Notes: generated from the letters alone by a model not told the origin. Positions 32,887 to 40,628 are shown, counted from the stretch's first letter. The stretch: DNA of 40,628 bases from Spirochaetales bacterium (GCA_028533045.1 JAQQAP010000033.1:1-40628); one strand, 5' to 3'. A program made the numbers and translations.

Positions 32887-33680
32887 TACCAGCCGCCGGA
32901 GGCACCGCCCCCACCAAATCCCCCCCCGCCGCCGGAGAAGCCCCCTCCTCCGAAACTGCCGCCGGAGGAAAAACCGCCTCCCCCAAAGCCGCCCCGTCGG
33001 GAGGCATTATTCAGCATAGAGCCCCAGAAAAGCATACGGAACAATCCGCCCCGTCCGCGCCCTCGCCGTCCCATATTCGAAAGGAAAATGATGAAAATGA
33101 AAAAGAAAAAGCCAAGGGAGCTCCCCCCCGAAGAGGAGCGGGAGGAAGAGGTATTCTGATTCAGATTGTACTGTGCCAGCTCTTCGGAGGAGATATCGGT
33201 GGAACCTGCTACAATACCCGTGGCGGCCAGTACACCGTCCTTTATCCCTTCATAGTAATCGCCCTGTTTGAATTCGGGGAGAATCACCTCGCGAATAATG
33301 AAACCGCTCTTCATGTCGGTCAGGCTGCCTTCTACGCCGTAGCCCACTTCCAGGCGGACCTTGCGGTCACCCACGGCCACAAGAAGGAGGATACCGTTGT
33401 CCCGGTCCGCCTGTCCCAGCTGCCACTCTTCGGCCACTTCCATGGAGTAGCCTTCCAGCGACTCCCCCTGAAGATTGGCTATGGTAAGCACCGCCATCTG
33501 GGCGGAAGTTTGATTCTGGAAGGCCATGAGAATGCTTTCCAGTTCCTGTTCTTCCCGGGAGGAGAGGATTCCCGCCTTGTCCACAACGGGACCGTCCAGG
33601 GAGGGAACTCTTAAAGCCCAAAGGGAGTTTCCCACAAGGAGAAGAATCAAGGTTAGGGTAATTTTAGTCAGTTTCTTCAT
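32886..33680 (-). CDS. TPM-domain protein with glycine-rich tail
   Basis: A 264-residue exported membrane protein of the YgcG/TPM family. A signal peptide (MKKLTKITLTLILLLVGNSLWA) precedes the TPM domain (about 25-165; VVDKAGILSSREEQELESIL ... DRDNGILLLVAVGDRKVRLEVGYGVEGSLTD). A Ser-rich linker, one membrane helix (LGFFFFIFIIFL) and a Gly/Phe/Ser-rich tail (FGGGGFSGGGG type) follow. TPM proteins have been linked to photosystem repair and acid phosphatase activity in plants, but bacterial roles are unclear. It ends the lemA-TPM-TPM operon. Confidence 0.88.
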   Translation of the reverse strand: MKKLTKITLTLILLLVGNSLWALRVPSLDGPVVDKAGILSSREEQELESILMAFQNQTSAQMAVLTIANLQGESLEGYSMEVAEEWQLGQADRDNGILLLVAVGDRKVRLEVGYGVEGSLTDMKSGFIIREVILPEFKQGDYYEGIKDGVLAATGIVAGSTDISSEELAQYNLNQNTSSSRSSSGGSSLGFFFFIFIIFLSNMGRRGRGRGGLFRMLFWGSMLNNASRRGGFGGGGFSSGGSFGGGGFSGGGGGFGGGGASGGW

Positions 33681-33682
33681 CT

Positions 33683-34357
33683 TCAGTCCTCCAGAATAGT
33701 CAGGCCGTCGGACAGTTCGTTTGTATCGTCGTCCTTGATGGGAAAATGGTCTGCCAGCAGGTTTCCGCAGCTCTCCACAGCTTCAATCAGGCTGTCTGTA
33801 AAACGGTCCGCCTTGATGCCTTCAATCAGCTTATTCAGGATTTCGTCCCAGCCCCTCTGATCCACCACGGAGTTGACGCCCTTGTCCGCCATAATTTCCA
33901 CTCTCTGTTCCCGTCGTGAGACAAAAATAAGGATCCCCGTCCGGTCGCGGGTGTCAAAAAGACCGGCGTCCATAAAGTGCAGGGCCGCCCGACGATTTAC
34001 TTCCCGGGCCATAATCGCCTTGGGAACGATAAAACGGTCAAACCCGGGGATGTTGGCAACTAAATAAAGCAGTCCCGTAACCAGGATGAATCCGGCGCCC
34101 AGGGCGAGGGACGTATAGATCGGCTTGAAATCCCAGAAGAAACGCTCCACCAAAAGGGAGAGCGGCCCGTAACAGAGCAGCCCGATAAAATAGAACAGGG
34201 CTCCCCCGGCCAGGGCAAAAAACACCTCCTGCAGGGCGTAATCGGAACTCTCCTCAATCAGGGCCGTGGCGATTTCGCCGGAGGTTTTCTTCTCCGCCCG
34301 GGCCACCGCTTCTTCGATCCGCTTAAGATCGGCTTCGCTAACATGGGGGGCCTTCAT
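33683..34357 (-). CDS. TPM-domain membrane protein
   Basis: A 224-residue protein. An N-terminal TPM start (SEADLKRIEEAVARAEKKTSGEIATALIEESSDY) is interrupted by two hydrophobic segments (LAGGALFYFIGLLCYGPLSLLV and LALGAGFILVTGLLYLVANI). The remainder of the domain follows (LFDTRDRTGILIFVSRREQRVEIMADKGV). It differs from its downstream neighbour in having membrane helices inserted in the domain. Its ATG overlaps the lemA stop by one base (TGATG), so the two are coupled. Confidence 0.85.
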   Translation of the reverse strand: MKAPHVSEADLKRIEEAVARAEKKTSGEIATALIEESSDYALQEVFFALAGGALFYFIGLLCYGPLSLLVERFFWDFKPIYTSLALGAGFILVTGLLYLVANIPGFDRFIVPKAIMAREVNRRAALHFMDAGLFDTRDRTGILIFVSRREQRVEIMADKGVNSVVDQRGWDEILNKLIEGIKADRFTDSLIEAVESCGNLLADHFPIKDDDTNELSDGLTILED

Positions 34358-34947
34358 CAGAACTGTACCTCCGGAGCGGTCTGGGCGCTTTCTGTAGCTT
34401 CAAAGTAGGCCTTTTTCTCAAAGCCCATCTGATTGGCGATAAATACCTGGGGAAAGCGGCGAATATACGTATTGTAGGCCGCTACGGCGTCGTTAAAACG
34501 TTTCCGTTCCACGGCAATACGGTTTTCCGTACCTTCCAGCTGATCCTGCAGGGCCAGGAAGTTCTGATTGGCCTTGAGGTCGGGATACTGTTCGGAAACA
34601 ACCATAAGACGCTGGAGAGCGCCGCTCAATTCGCCCTGGGCCTGCTGGAAACGGTCAAAGGCTTCCGGGTCCTGAAGAACTTCGTCGGAAACGTTCATGA
34701 CGCCTCCCACTTTGGAACGGGCTTCGGTAACGGCCGTAAGGGTTTCCGATTCGTGCTCGGCGTATCCTTTTACGGTGGCTACCAGATTGGGAATCAGGTC
34801 CAGCCGGCGCTGGTAAACGTTCTGAACCTGTCCCCAGGCGGCGTTCACCTCTTCATCCAGAGTTACCATGCGGTTGTAGCCGCAGCTCTGCAAGGCCAGG
34901 GAGGCCAAAGCAATCAATATACCGAATTTTATCGTTTTTCGTCTCAT
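34357..34947 (-). CDS. lemA: LemA-family lipoprotein
   Basis: A 196-residue exported protein with mostly helical LemA fold. The signal peptide ends in a lipobox (LALQSCGYN), unlike many LemA proteins that keep an N-terminal membrane helix. The conserved LemA block is present: EVNAAWGQVQNVYQRRLDLIPNLVATVKGYAEHE, and later YNTYIRRFPQVFIANQMGFEKKAYFEA. I chose ATG 34947 with GGAG five bases upstream, over GTG 34953. LemA with TPM/YgcG genes is a common conserved trio whose biochemical role is unsettled. Confidence 0.92.
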   Translation of the reverse strand: MRRKTIKFGILIALASLALQSCGYNRMVTLDEEVNAAWGQVQNVYQRRLDLIPNLVATVKGYAEHESETLTAVTEARSKVGGVMNVSDEVLQDPEAFDRFQQAQGELSGALQRLMVVSEQYPDLKANQNFLALQDQLEGTENRIAVERKRFNDAVAAYNTYIRRFPQVFIANQMGFEKKAYFEATESAQTAPEVQF

Positions 34948-35004
34948 ATCCACTCCAATAAGCTCCGCCCGGGAGGCGGGAATGTAATAAAATATACTCC
35001 AGTC

Positions 35005-35033
35005 TTGAACAATCGGCTATCTTTTTCTATAAA
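35005..35033 (+). promoter_or_regulatory. Promoter directly before hydrolase 1 (leaderless type)
   Basis: TTGAAC (35005-35010), a 17-bp spacer and TATAAA (35028-35033). The ATG at 35040 is six bases beyond the -10 box, the expected transcription start. There is no Shine-Dalgarno sequence between them. Confidence 0.65.
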
Positions 35034-35039
35034 TTGACC

Positions 35040-35975
35040 ATGTCCCTTACAATAAAAACACTTCTTATTTTTGCAGTTCTCCTCGTCCTCCTTCTTATAG
35101 CCCTCCCTCTTTTGGGGATTTACACGGCCCGCTCCTTCTGCCTCCCCCGTGCGAAAGGCGAAGCGGAAGTGATAGGACTTTGCACGGAAGAAGCGGGGGA
35201 CTTTGAACTGGAATGGTTCAATACTCTTGATTTCAAATCTTTTACGGTGCCCTCCCCCCGGGGCTATGACCTAAACGGCGTGTATCTGGACGGGGAGAGC
35301 GATAAAACCATAATTCTTTGTCACGGACACACCATGACCTGGCAGACTCAGGTGAAGTACATGCCCTACTTGCTGGAAAAGGGGTGGAATATCATTGCCT
35401 ATAATCATCGTTACCACGGAACAAGCGGTGGGGATATCTGTACGGGCGGCTATTATGAGAAGCTTGATTTAGGGCTGATTTGCGACTGGGCCTTTGAGCA
35501 CTACCCCAACACAGAAACTTTTGGGGTTCAGGGAGAATCAATGGGGGCTGCCACGGTACTCCAGTATCTTCCCCTGGACGAACGGCTCGATTTTGTCTGG
35601 GCCGACTGTCCCTACGATGACTTTGCCGATATCCTTAGCTTTCACATGGACCTCTACCATATCCCCGGCTTTCTCCATAAACCGATCCTCTACTTTGCCG
35701 ACCGCTACATAAACAAACGTGCCGGAATTCACCTGGCCGATGTCTCCCCCCGGGAAGCCATCATGGAAAAACCGGTTCCCCTCTTTCTGGTTCACGGAAA
35801 CGGAGATACTTACGTACCCTATTTTATGTCGGAAAGAATGTACCAAATGAGAAAGGATTACGCCCCCACCTGCTTCGTTACCATAGAAGGGGCGGAGCAT
35901 GTAAAATCCCACAGTGTGGACTCACGGGAATACGACAGCCGGCTCGATGACTTTCTCAACAGCCTGGAGGGCTAG
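35040..35975 (+). CDS. Membrane-anchored alpha/beta hydrolase 1
   Basis: A 311-residue serine hydrolase with an N-terminal membrane helix (about 4-28). The core motifs are IILCHGHTMTW (oxyanion region), YNHRYHGTSGG, the nucleophile GESMG, the Asp in HGNGDTYVP and the His in EGAEHVKSH. It resembles the BAAT/YqkD-like hydrolases of unknown substrate. The start at 35040 is set by the promoter rather than a ribosome site; an in-frame start at 35034 would precede the predicted transcript. A close paralogue follows after 4 bp. Confidence 0.87.
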   Translation: MSLTIKTLLIFAVLLVLLLIALPLLGIYTARSFCLPRAKGEAEVIGLCTEEAGDFELEWFNTLDFKSFTVPSPRGYDLNGVYLDGESDKTIILCHGHTMTWQTQVKYMPYLLEKGWNIIAYNHRYHGTSGGDICTGGYYEKLDLGLICDWAFEHYPNTETFGVQGESMGAATVLQYLPLDERLDFVWADCPYDDFADILSFHMDLYHIPGFLHKPILYFADRYINKRAGIHLADVSPREAIMEKPVPLFLVHGNGDTYVPYFMSERMYQMRKDYAPTCFVTIEGAEHVKSHSVDSREYDSRLDDFLNSLEG

Positions 35976-35979
35976 AGAA

Positions 35980-36903
35980 ATGCTCCTCCCGGCTCTTCCG
36001 ATCATACTTATCCTTATTACCGGAATCTTTTACGCCCTGGGCGTCTATGCGGCAAGGGCCTTTTCCCATCCCAAAACCAGGAGCGAAGAAGAGGCGCTGC
36101 GCCTCTGTACAGAAGAATTTCTTGATTTTGACAGGGCGTGGTTCGATAGCCTGAAGTTCGAGCCTTTCACAGTTAGTTCTCCCCGGGGCTACGAGCTCCA
36201 CGGAGTCTGTCTTAAAGGAACGGGAGACAGAACCATCGTTCTCTGTCACGGCCACACCTTTACCTGGCACGGTCAGGTAAAATATATGCCCCTCCTCATT
36301 CAACAGGGCTGGAACATCATTAGCTACAACCACCGATTCCACGGCACCAGCGGCGGAGACTGCTGCACCGCCGGTTACTATGAGAAACAGGATTTGAAGC
36401 TGATTTGCGACTGGGCCTACGCCCGTTTCCCGGCAACAAGAAAATTCGGGGTGCAGGGAGAGTCGATGGGGGCCGCGACAGTTTTGCAGTACCTCCCTAT
36501 GGACAGCCGGCTGGATTTTGTCTGGGCCGACTGCCCCTACAGCGACCTGGAAGAACTCTATCGCTACCAACTGGGGTTTGTCATGAAGATTCCCCGCCCT
36601 CTCCACGGGCCGATTCTCTTCTTTGCTGACCGTTATTTTCGCCGTAGATGCGGTTTTCCTCTGAAGGGAGTTTCCCCCAAAGAAGAGATTATGAAAAAAC
36701 CGGTCCCCCTCTTCTTGGCTCACGGCTCTATTGACGCCTATGTGCCTACCTACATGTCCAAACAGATGTACGAGGCCCGCCAGGAATACGCTCCCACCTA
36801 CCTCACCCTCATTGGCGGGGCGCGCCATGCAGAAGCCTACAAGACGGACAAGGCCGAATATGACCGCCAGCTCAAAGCCTTTCTGGAGTCTTACGGAGAG
36901 TAA
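35980..36903 (+). CDS. Membrane-anchored alpha/beta hydrolase 2
   Basis: A 307-residue tandem paralogue of the preceding gene. Shared blocks include CHGHTFTWHGQVKYMP, YNHRFHGTSGGD, GVQGESMGAATVLQYLP, RLDFVWADCPY and KPVPLFLAHGSIDAYVP. Catalytic Ser, Asp and His (GARHAEAY) are retained. A membrane helix opens the protein (LLPALPIILILITGIFYALGVYA). ATG 35980 follows GGAGG at 35966-35970, so unlike gene 1 it has a leader and is co-transcribed. Divergence lies mainly in the cap region (about residues 190-225), hinting at a different substrate. Its end overlaps the convergent HEAT-repeat gene by 13 nt. Confidence 0.87.
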   Translation: MLLPALPIILILITGIFYALGVYAARAFSHPKTRSEEEALRLCTEEFLDFDRAWFDSLKFEPFTVSSPRGYELHGVCLKGTGDRTIVLCHGHTFTWHGQVKYMPLLIQQGWNIISYNHRFHGTSGGDCCTAGYYEKQDLKLICDWAYARFPATRKFGVQGESMGAATVLQYLPMDSRLDFVWADCPYSDLEELYRYQLGFVMKIPRPLHGPILFFADRYFRRRCGFPLKGVSPKEEIMKKPVPLFLAHGSIDAYVPTYMSKQMYEARQEYAPTYLTLIGGARHAEAYKTDKAEYDRQLKAFLESYGE

Positions 36904-38537
36904 ATCAGTTCGTTGTAGATGCGGTCGGCCAGTCCCCGAAAGCGGGGAGAGATAGCGATTCGGATATCGGTCAGTTCTTCCTGAGCCTCTAGGTATTGTA
37001 AAATCAACTCTTCCCCGGCCTTCTGTTCTTCAAGAGGTAATCGGTCCAAAGCGCTTTCCATAAAATCCATTTTCCGTGAAAGGGATTCGTATTGGTCCAT
37101 CAAGCGGGCCGACCCTTCCGAATCGCCCTGTCTCCTTAATTTAAGGCTCTGCTCCAGAGCTTCATCGGCCTCTTTTTCCCTCTGGAGAAGATCTCTGTAG
37201 CCGGTAAAATACCTATTACTGCTATTCAGGGAAACATTAATAACACGATTAAGTACCAGGGCCCGTTTTAGACTGCGAAAATCTTCTTCAACCTCTTCTC
37301 CCGCTCCGCTCATGGGAAAATACACATCAAAATCCTGACTATCCACCCGGGAAATCAAGTAAAAGGCACAGGTTTCATCGTCAATCAATCCCAGATCGCC
37401 CTCTCCGGCCAAAAGGGAAACGAGAGTTACCGCCACCTCATCATCGGCCTCAGAAACGTGAAGTCTCAAATCATCCCATACCTCTTTGCCCAGAGCAGAA
37501 AGGGAGGTGAGTATATCCTCTTCCAGGACGGGAACCTGTAGATCAAGTAACTTCAGATACAAAGGCAGAGCCAAAGGGGAATTAATCTCACGAAGAGTCC
37601 AAAGAATAATTCGGTTATTATAATCATCCCCTTCCCGGATTCCTTCACTCAAATAGGGAACAGCCCTGGCCCCGTAAGACTTAACAATAATGGCCGCTTT
37701 TTGTACCAACCGATGATTTGTATTTGTATAAAAAGAGATAAGAAGGGGAAGACTTTCTTCACTTTTAATAGCCTCAAGAATCTGAAGGCAACTAAGACTC
37801 ATCAAGTAATCTTCCGAATGAATATTCTCATCAACATAGGGAAGAGCCTCTTCCCCAAACTGATAGATAGCGGAAATACAAGCCCCCCAAACCTGAGGAT
37901 CCTCATCGCCAAGGCCTTCAAAAAGCAAGGGGATGAGGGAAGAATCCCCATAGTGACCTACTATGCGGTAGTATCCGGCCCGATCAAAGGGGTCCTCACT
38001 ATGTATGAGTTCCCACATGAGCGGACTTTCCAGCTCGACCAACCCTGCCAGAGTTCGAGCGGCACCGTTCTTTTTCCGATCCGATTCGGAAGAGAAAAGA
38101 CTAATCATCACCTGCCGACTCGAAAGTTCTCCAATAGTAGCCAGAGCCTTTAAAGCATTGAGACAAAGCAGGTCTCCCAGTCCTTCAAGGCTCTCTTCCA
38201 GAAAGAGGAGAGTCCAGTCAGGATAGGCCTCAAGTATGCGGAAGGCTTCGGTAGAGACAAGGTCGTCCTCGTCCAGAGTTGTCTCTAAAAGGGGAACGAG
38301 GAAATCGTCATAACGGTTATTTTCCATGATTTTGAGAGCTGCCAGGCGAATGAGCGGATCCTCATCCAGAAGAAGGTCGGCCACATAGGGGATCTGCTCC
38401 TCATTGACACGGACCCGCAAGTTTCCGGCGGCAATCTGCTTTTTGACTTCATCCTGATAAATGAGTATAGATATATCATAACTCCGGCAGGCTGTGATAA
38501 ACAGCATAACAAGGAGGAGACAAGTTTTTCCCTTCAT
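36891..38537 (-). CDS. HEAT-repeat lipoprotein
   Basis: A 548-residue exported lipoprotein with lipobox ITAC near residue 17. From about 45 to 370 it is made of HEAT-type helical repeats (for example LLDEDPLIRLAALKIMENNRYDDFLVPLLE, LGDEDPQVWGACISAIYQFGEEALPYV), which form a protein-binding solenoid. The C-terminal 150 residues are a charged, probably coiled-coil region (LLQREKEADEALEQSLKLRRQGDSEGSARLMDQYESLSRKM). GAAGGGA precedes ATG 38537. Likely a periplasmic scaffold; partners unknown. Confidence 0.8.
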   Translation of the reverse strand: MKGKTCLLLVMLFITACRSYDISILIYQDEVKKQIAAGNLRVRVNEEQIPYVADLLLDEDPLIRLAALKIMENNRYDDFLVPLLETTLDEDDLVSTEAFRILEAYPDWTLLFLEESLEGLGDLLCLNALKALATIGELSSRQVMISLFSSESDRKKNGAARTLAGLVELESPLMWELIHSEDPFDRAGYYRIVGHYGDSSLIPLLFEGLGDEDPQVWGACISAIYQFGEEALPYVDENIHSEDYLMSLSCLQILEAIKSEESLPLLISFYTNTNHRLVQKAAIIVKSYGARAVPYLSEGIREGDDYNNRIILWTLREINSPLALPLYLKLLDLQVPVLEEDILTSLSALGKEVWDDLRLHVSEADDEVAVTLVSLLAGEGDLGLIDDETCAFYLISRVDSQDFDVYFPMSGAGEEVEEDFRSLKRALVLNRVINVSLNSSNRYFTGYRDLLQREKEADEALEQSLKLRRQGDSEGSARLMDQYESLSRKMDFMESALDRLPLEEQKAGEELILQYLEAQEELTDIRIAISPRFRGLADRIYNELIYSP

Positions 38538-38571
38538 ATTGGTCCCTTCAAAACTACCCCGGAAAGGCGTC

Positions 38572-38600
38572 TTCCGTCAATCGGCCCGATAGTATATAAT
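38572..38600 (+). promoter_or_regulatory. Promoter directly before aminotransferase (leaderless type)
   Basis: A perfect TATAAT (38595-38600) ends six bases before the ATG at 38607. The -35 region (TTCCGT, 38572-38577, 17-bp spacer) is weak. No Shine-Dalgarno sequence is present. Confidence 0.5.
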
Positions 38601-38606
38601 CGGCCC

Positions 38607-39836
38607 ATGGATAAAGCAGTCAAAACCTCTATTGAAGCATTTTTATCGCCCCGAACCGCCGCCTGGAGCCTTCCCAGAACAGGATTTATGGCACAGGGAG
38701 CAGAAGCGGCCGGTTCCGAATATAACAGCTCAATAGGTGTGGCCCTAAAGGATGACGGATCTCCTCTGGTCCTCCCCGCTCTGGCCGACTTAAACGACCT
38801 TCCCGACGAAGCCCTCCTCTATAGCGGCTGCTGCGGAGTACTGCCCCTGCGAGAGAAGTGGGCTCAAATAAAAAAACAAACCCACCTCCCCATAGTTACT
38901 GCCGGTCTCACCCACGGATTGAACCTGGCGGGCCATCTATTTCTGTCCCCCGGAGACAAGCTTCACATACCCGGCCCGGTCTACGAAAACTATAACCATA
39001 TGTTTACCGGATACTTTGGCGCAGAGATTTCCCCTTTCCCCCTGATTGAGGGAGAAGGACTGAACTGTTCCATTATAGAAGACATATTGGGAAGTGATGA
39101 AGAAACAGTCCGCTTCCTCTTCAACTTTCCTCAAAACCCCACAGGCTATTCCCCCACCCAAAAGGATGTAGACCGACTTATTCCCATACTGACTAGTGCG
39201 GCTGAACGGGGAAAGAAAATAGTGATGATCCTGGACGATGCCTATCAGGGACTGAATCACGGAGAGAATCTCTTTGAAGGAAGCCTCTTTACCGTCCTTG
39301 AAAATCTCCATGAGAATATTCTGGCCGTTAAACTGGACGGAGCCACTAAAGAGTACTGCTCCTGGGGACTCCGCATTGGTTTCATATCCTTTGGAAGAGA
39401 AAATATGACTCGTGAAGAATATGCCCTACTGGAAGATAAGACGGCCTCCCTTGTAAGATCGGGGGTGTCCAATATTTCCCGTCTGGCCCAGGAAATGCTT
39501 TTAAGCGCTCTGAATAATCCGGCCAGCGAGAATCAAAAAAAGAGTGCGGCGGCCCTCATAGGCGCCCGTTACCGCCGGGTCAAAGCTGAATTGGAAACCC
39601 ACAAAGAATTCGCCGATCAATTTATCCCCCTTCCCTTCAATTCGGGCTATTTCTTCTGTGTTCGCCTGCGGGAAGGACTTGATGCCCATGTAATCCGTAA
39701 AAAACTCCGCAGTGAATACTCCACTGGCGTCATGGTTCCCGAAGAAGGACTGATTCGCATGGCCTACTCCTCCCTGGCAGAAGAAAAGATTCCCCAATTA
39801 CTTCATAACATCTTTGAGGCCTGCCGCAAGAGCTAG
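38607..39836 (+). CDS. Class I/II PLP-dependent aminotransferase
   Basis: A 409-residue fold-type I aminotransferase. Asn in FNFPQNPTGY, Asp in MILDDAY, the Schiff-base Lys in LDGATKEYCSWGLRIGF and the carboxylate-binding Arg in the C-terminal domain (NSGYFFCVRL region) are visible. The Lys context GATKEY and the strong local Gly-Leu-Arg-Ile-Gly motif are typical of the aspartate/aromatic aminotransferase superfamily. The amino donor and acceptor cannot be named. It is a single-gene unit. Confidence 0.9.
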   Translation: MDKAVKTSIEAFLSPRTAAWSLPRTGFMAQGAEAAGSEYNSSIGVALKDDGSPLVLPALADLNDLPDEALLYSGCCGVLPLREKWAQIKKQTHLPIVTAGLTHGLNLAGHLFLSPGDKLHIPGPVYENYNHMFTGYFGAEISPFPLIEGEGLNCSIIEDILGSDEETVRFLFNFPQNPTGYSPTQKDVDRLIPILTSAAERGKKIVMILDDAYQGLNHGENLFEGSLFTVLENLHENILAVKLDGATKEYCSWGLRIGFISFGRENMTREEYALLEDKTASLVRSGVSNISRLAQEMLLSALNNPASENQKKSAAALIGARYRRVKAELETHKEFADQFIPLPFNSGYFFCVRLREGLDAHVIRKKLRSEYSTGVMVPEEGLIRMAYSSLAEEKIPQLLHNIFEACRKS

Positions 39837-40033
39837 AGCAAAAAAGGGGTATGATTTTACTCTGAGGTTAAGGATTTATAACGAAATTCGCCTAATTCGA
39901 TTCAACAATTAACCGGGTCTAACTAAGCTTCAAGCTAATGAGATCCCCGACTATCAAAAAAAACGATTATAACGAATTTCATCTAATCCACCAAATTATC
40001 TCACCCGTCCCCTTACCTTTTTTAGCCAACCTA
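39837..40033. other. Gene-free spacer with imperfect direct repeats
   Basis: AT-rich DNA without a coding frame. Two 21-bp segments at 39876-39896 and 39967-39987, both beginning TTATAACGAA and ending CTAAT, match at 18 of 21 positions. They might be protein-binding sites or remnants of a duplicated sequence; I see nothing else. Confidence 0.4.
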
Positions 40034-40062
40034 TTGACACAACCTTCCCCATCCTATATTAT
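40034..40062 (+). promoter_or_regulatory. Promoter of tRNA-Leu
   Basis: Consensus TTGACA (40034-40039), a 17-bp spacer and TATTAT (40057-40062), about 15 bp before the mature tRNA 5' end. Confidence 0.75.
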
Positions 40063-40077
40063 CGTCCATGCTGTTTC

Positions 40078-40161
40078 GCCCAGATGGTGAAATTGGTAGA
40101 CACGCTAGTTTCAGGGACTAGTGCAGGTGACTGCGTGGAGGTTCGAGTCCTCTTCCGGGCA
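40078..40161 (+). tRNA. tRNA-Leu (anticodon CAG)
   Basis: A complete long-variable-arm tRNA. Acceptor GCCCAGA pairs with TCCGGGC with one A-C mismatch. The D-loop TGGTAGAC segment is present. The anticodon stem CTAGT/ACTAG encloses TTCAGGG, giving CAG. A variable arm follows, then the T-arm GGAGG-TTCGAGT-CCTCT and discriminator A. CCA is not encoded. It has its own promoter and terminator. Confidence 0.93.
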
Positions 40162-40169
40162 GCAAACGA

Positions 40170-40195
40170 GACCAACTCAATCGAGTTGGTCTTTT
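40170..40195 (+). terminator. Terminator of tRNA-Leu
   Basis: A 9-bp stem, GACCAACTC (40170-40178) with GAGTTGGTC (40183-40191), AATC loop, then TTTT. A longer version recurs at 40374-40410. Confidence 0.85.
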
Positions 40196-40360
40196 CATTT
40201 ATAACACCTTAAATAGAACATTTACTAAAAAGTCCAGAAGAGAACTCGATCCGAAAGGCACGCCGACCCGTGGGAGGATCAGGCCACAGGACGTGGCCGA
40301 CAGGGCCTTGAAGGGGCCCGAAGGGAGGAGCCAGGACAGGGACGATCGGAGGGCGAGCCT
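40196..40360. other. GC-rich spacer between duplicated tRNA tails
   Basis: A 165-bp segment that is AT-rich at first and then purine/GC-rich with small inverted repeats, such as GGCCAC-AGGAC-GTGGCC. No coding frame or intact tRNA is seen. Just before the second tail, a stretch reading GGAGGGCGAGCCT resembles a decayed tRNA T-arm. Confidence 0.4.
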
Positions 40361-40410
40361 TCTTCCGGGCAGCAAAACGAGACCAACTCAATCGAGTTGG
40401 TCTCGTTTTT
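40361..40410 (+). repeat. Second copy of the tRNA-Leu 3' tail and terminator
   Basis: TCTTCCGGGCAGCAAA and the following CGAGACCAACTCAATC... repeat the tRNA 3' end and terminator (40151-40192) with one extra A. The terminator here is stronger: AAAACGAGACCAACTC (40374-40389) pairs over 16 bp with 40394-40409 and runs into T. Either a second tRNA-Leu gene decayed, leaving its tail, or DNA inserted between duplicated tRNA ends. Confidence 0.7.
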
Positions 40411-40462
40411 CGCACTTTGATCATTGTCTTCTGGTTTGTGATCCGGTGGATGAACAAAAAAA

Positions 40463-40628
40463 TTATTTCACTCCTGACAAAAGAATCGCCCACTCTCCGT
40501 CATCACTGAACATAATATCGCTCAGGCTGTTTTGCGTTTTATAACTCCAGTTGTCAAAGTCCCCGGTGTCACTGTTCCAAACCTTGATGGAAACGGAGCT
40601 GGAAAAAATGTTGCCGACGGCGCAGACA
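40463..40628 (-). CDS. WD40-like repeat protein, C-terminus (partial)
   Basis: The minus-strand frame is open from the right edge to TAA at 40465-40463, giving the last 54 residues. The sequence contains SIKVWNSDTGDFDNW and SLSDIMFSDDGEWAILLSG. These match the WD40 blade pattern (strand with VW, Asp-Thr-Gly turn, then FSxDG) and suggest a beta-propeller protein. The rest lies beyond the window. The terminator at 40374-40410 could serve both this gene and the rightward tRNA. Confidence 0.6.
   Translation of the reverse strand, partial: VCAVGNIFSSSVSIKVWNSDTGDFDNWSYKTQNSLSDIMFSDDGEWAILLSGVK

Noticed and set aside
40196..40360. A second intact tRNA gene before the repeated tail
   Set aside because: No acceptor, D-arm or anticodon arm can be formed; only the 3' tail is recognisable.

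Overview
The window looks like a chromosomal segment of a free-living, anaerobic or facultative, diderm bacterium, most likely a spirochaete (class Spirochaetia). This is an inference from gene content: CheX, Cache-type sensors joined to GGDEF and class III cyclase outputs, binding-protein signal peptides ending in FASG, many lipoproteins, and moderately GC-rich genes with AT-rich promoters. No rRNA or other marker gene is present to prove it.

Layout. 1-0.9 kb: the 3' part of a LysM membrane protein whose N-terminus is an extreme 9-bp tandem repeat (SAG then KAG tripeptides). 0.9-5.1 kb: a DUF1566 lipoprotein, a phosphohexomutase, a YbaK-type deacylase and shikimate kinase. 5.2 kb: first copy of an unidentified structured element. 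5.3-8.8 kb: mannonate dehydratase, an M24 peptidase and a metallo-beta-lactamase-fold protein lacking one canonical metal ligand. 8.9-18.2 kb: a divergent quinone/electron-transfer locus. 18.4-21.7 kb: a Cache-class IIIb cyclase coupled to a solute-binding protein. 21.9-25.0 kb: CheX, thioredoxin, LeuC and LeuD. 25.0-28.3 kb: MATE-MarR-MATE. 28.4-32.7 kb: dihydrolipoyl dehydrogenase, a Cache-GGDEF diguanylate cyclase and an iron-sulfur aldo/keto reductase. 32.8 kb: second copy of the structured element. 32.9-36.9 kb: LemA-TPM-TPM and two tandem paralogous hydrolases. 36.9-39.8 kb: a HEAT-repeat lipoprotein and an aminotransferase. 40.1-40.6 kb: tRNA-Leu(CAG) with a duplicated tail/terminator, and the C-terminus of a WD40-like protein.

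The most interesting region is 8.9-18.2 kb. Leftward it encodes a type II NADH dehydrogenase with a long membrane extension, a polyprenyl diphosphate synthase and a lipoprotein with two covalent-FMN domains. These correspond to Ndh2, DmkB and PplA of the flavin-based extracellular electron transfer locus of Listeria. Rightward, from the same 263-bp control region, it encodes a solute-binding protein, UbiD, UbiA, UbiX, an ABC ATPase and an ABC permease in one tightly overlapping operon. I read this as import of an aromatic quinone precursor, its prenylation and decarboxylation to a demethylmenaquinone-like quinone, and use of that quinone between NADH and a surface flavoprotein. A transporter built into such an operon is, to my knowledge, not an established arrangement.

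The second notable item is a ~124-nt element present twice (5191-5313 and 32762-32886). It has nested helices supported by compensatory changes and by G-U pairs that fit only the + strand. Several genes also have promoter-like boxes placed so that transcription would begin at the start codon, suggesting leaderless mRNAs.
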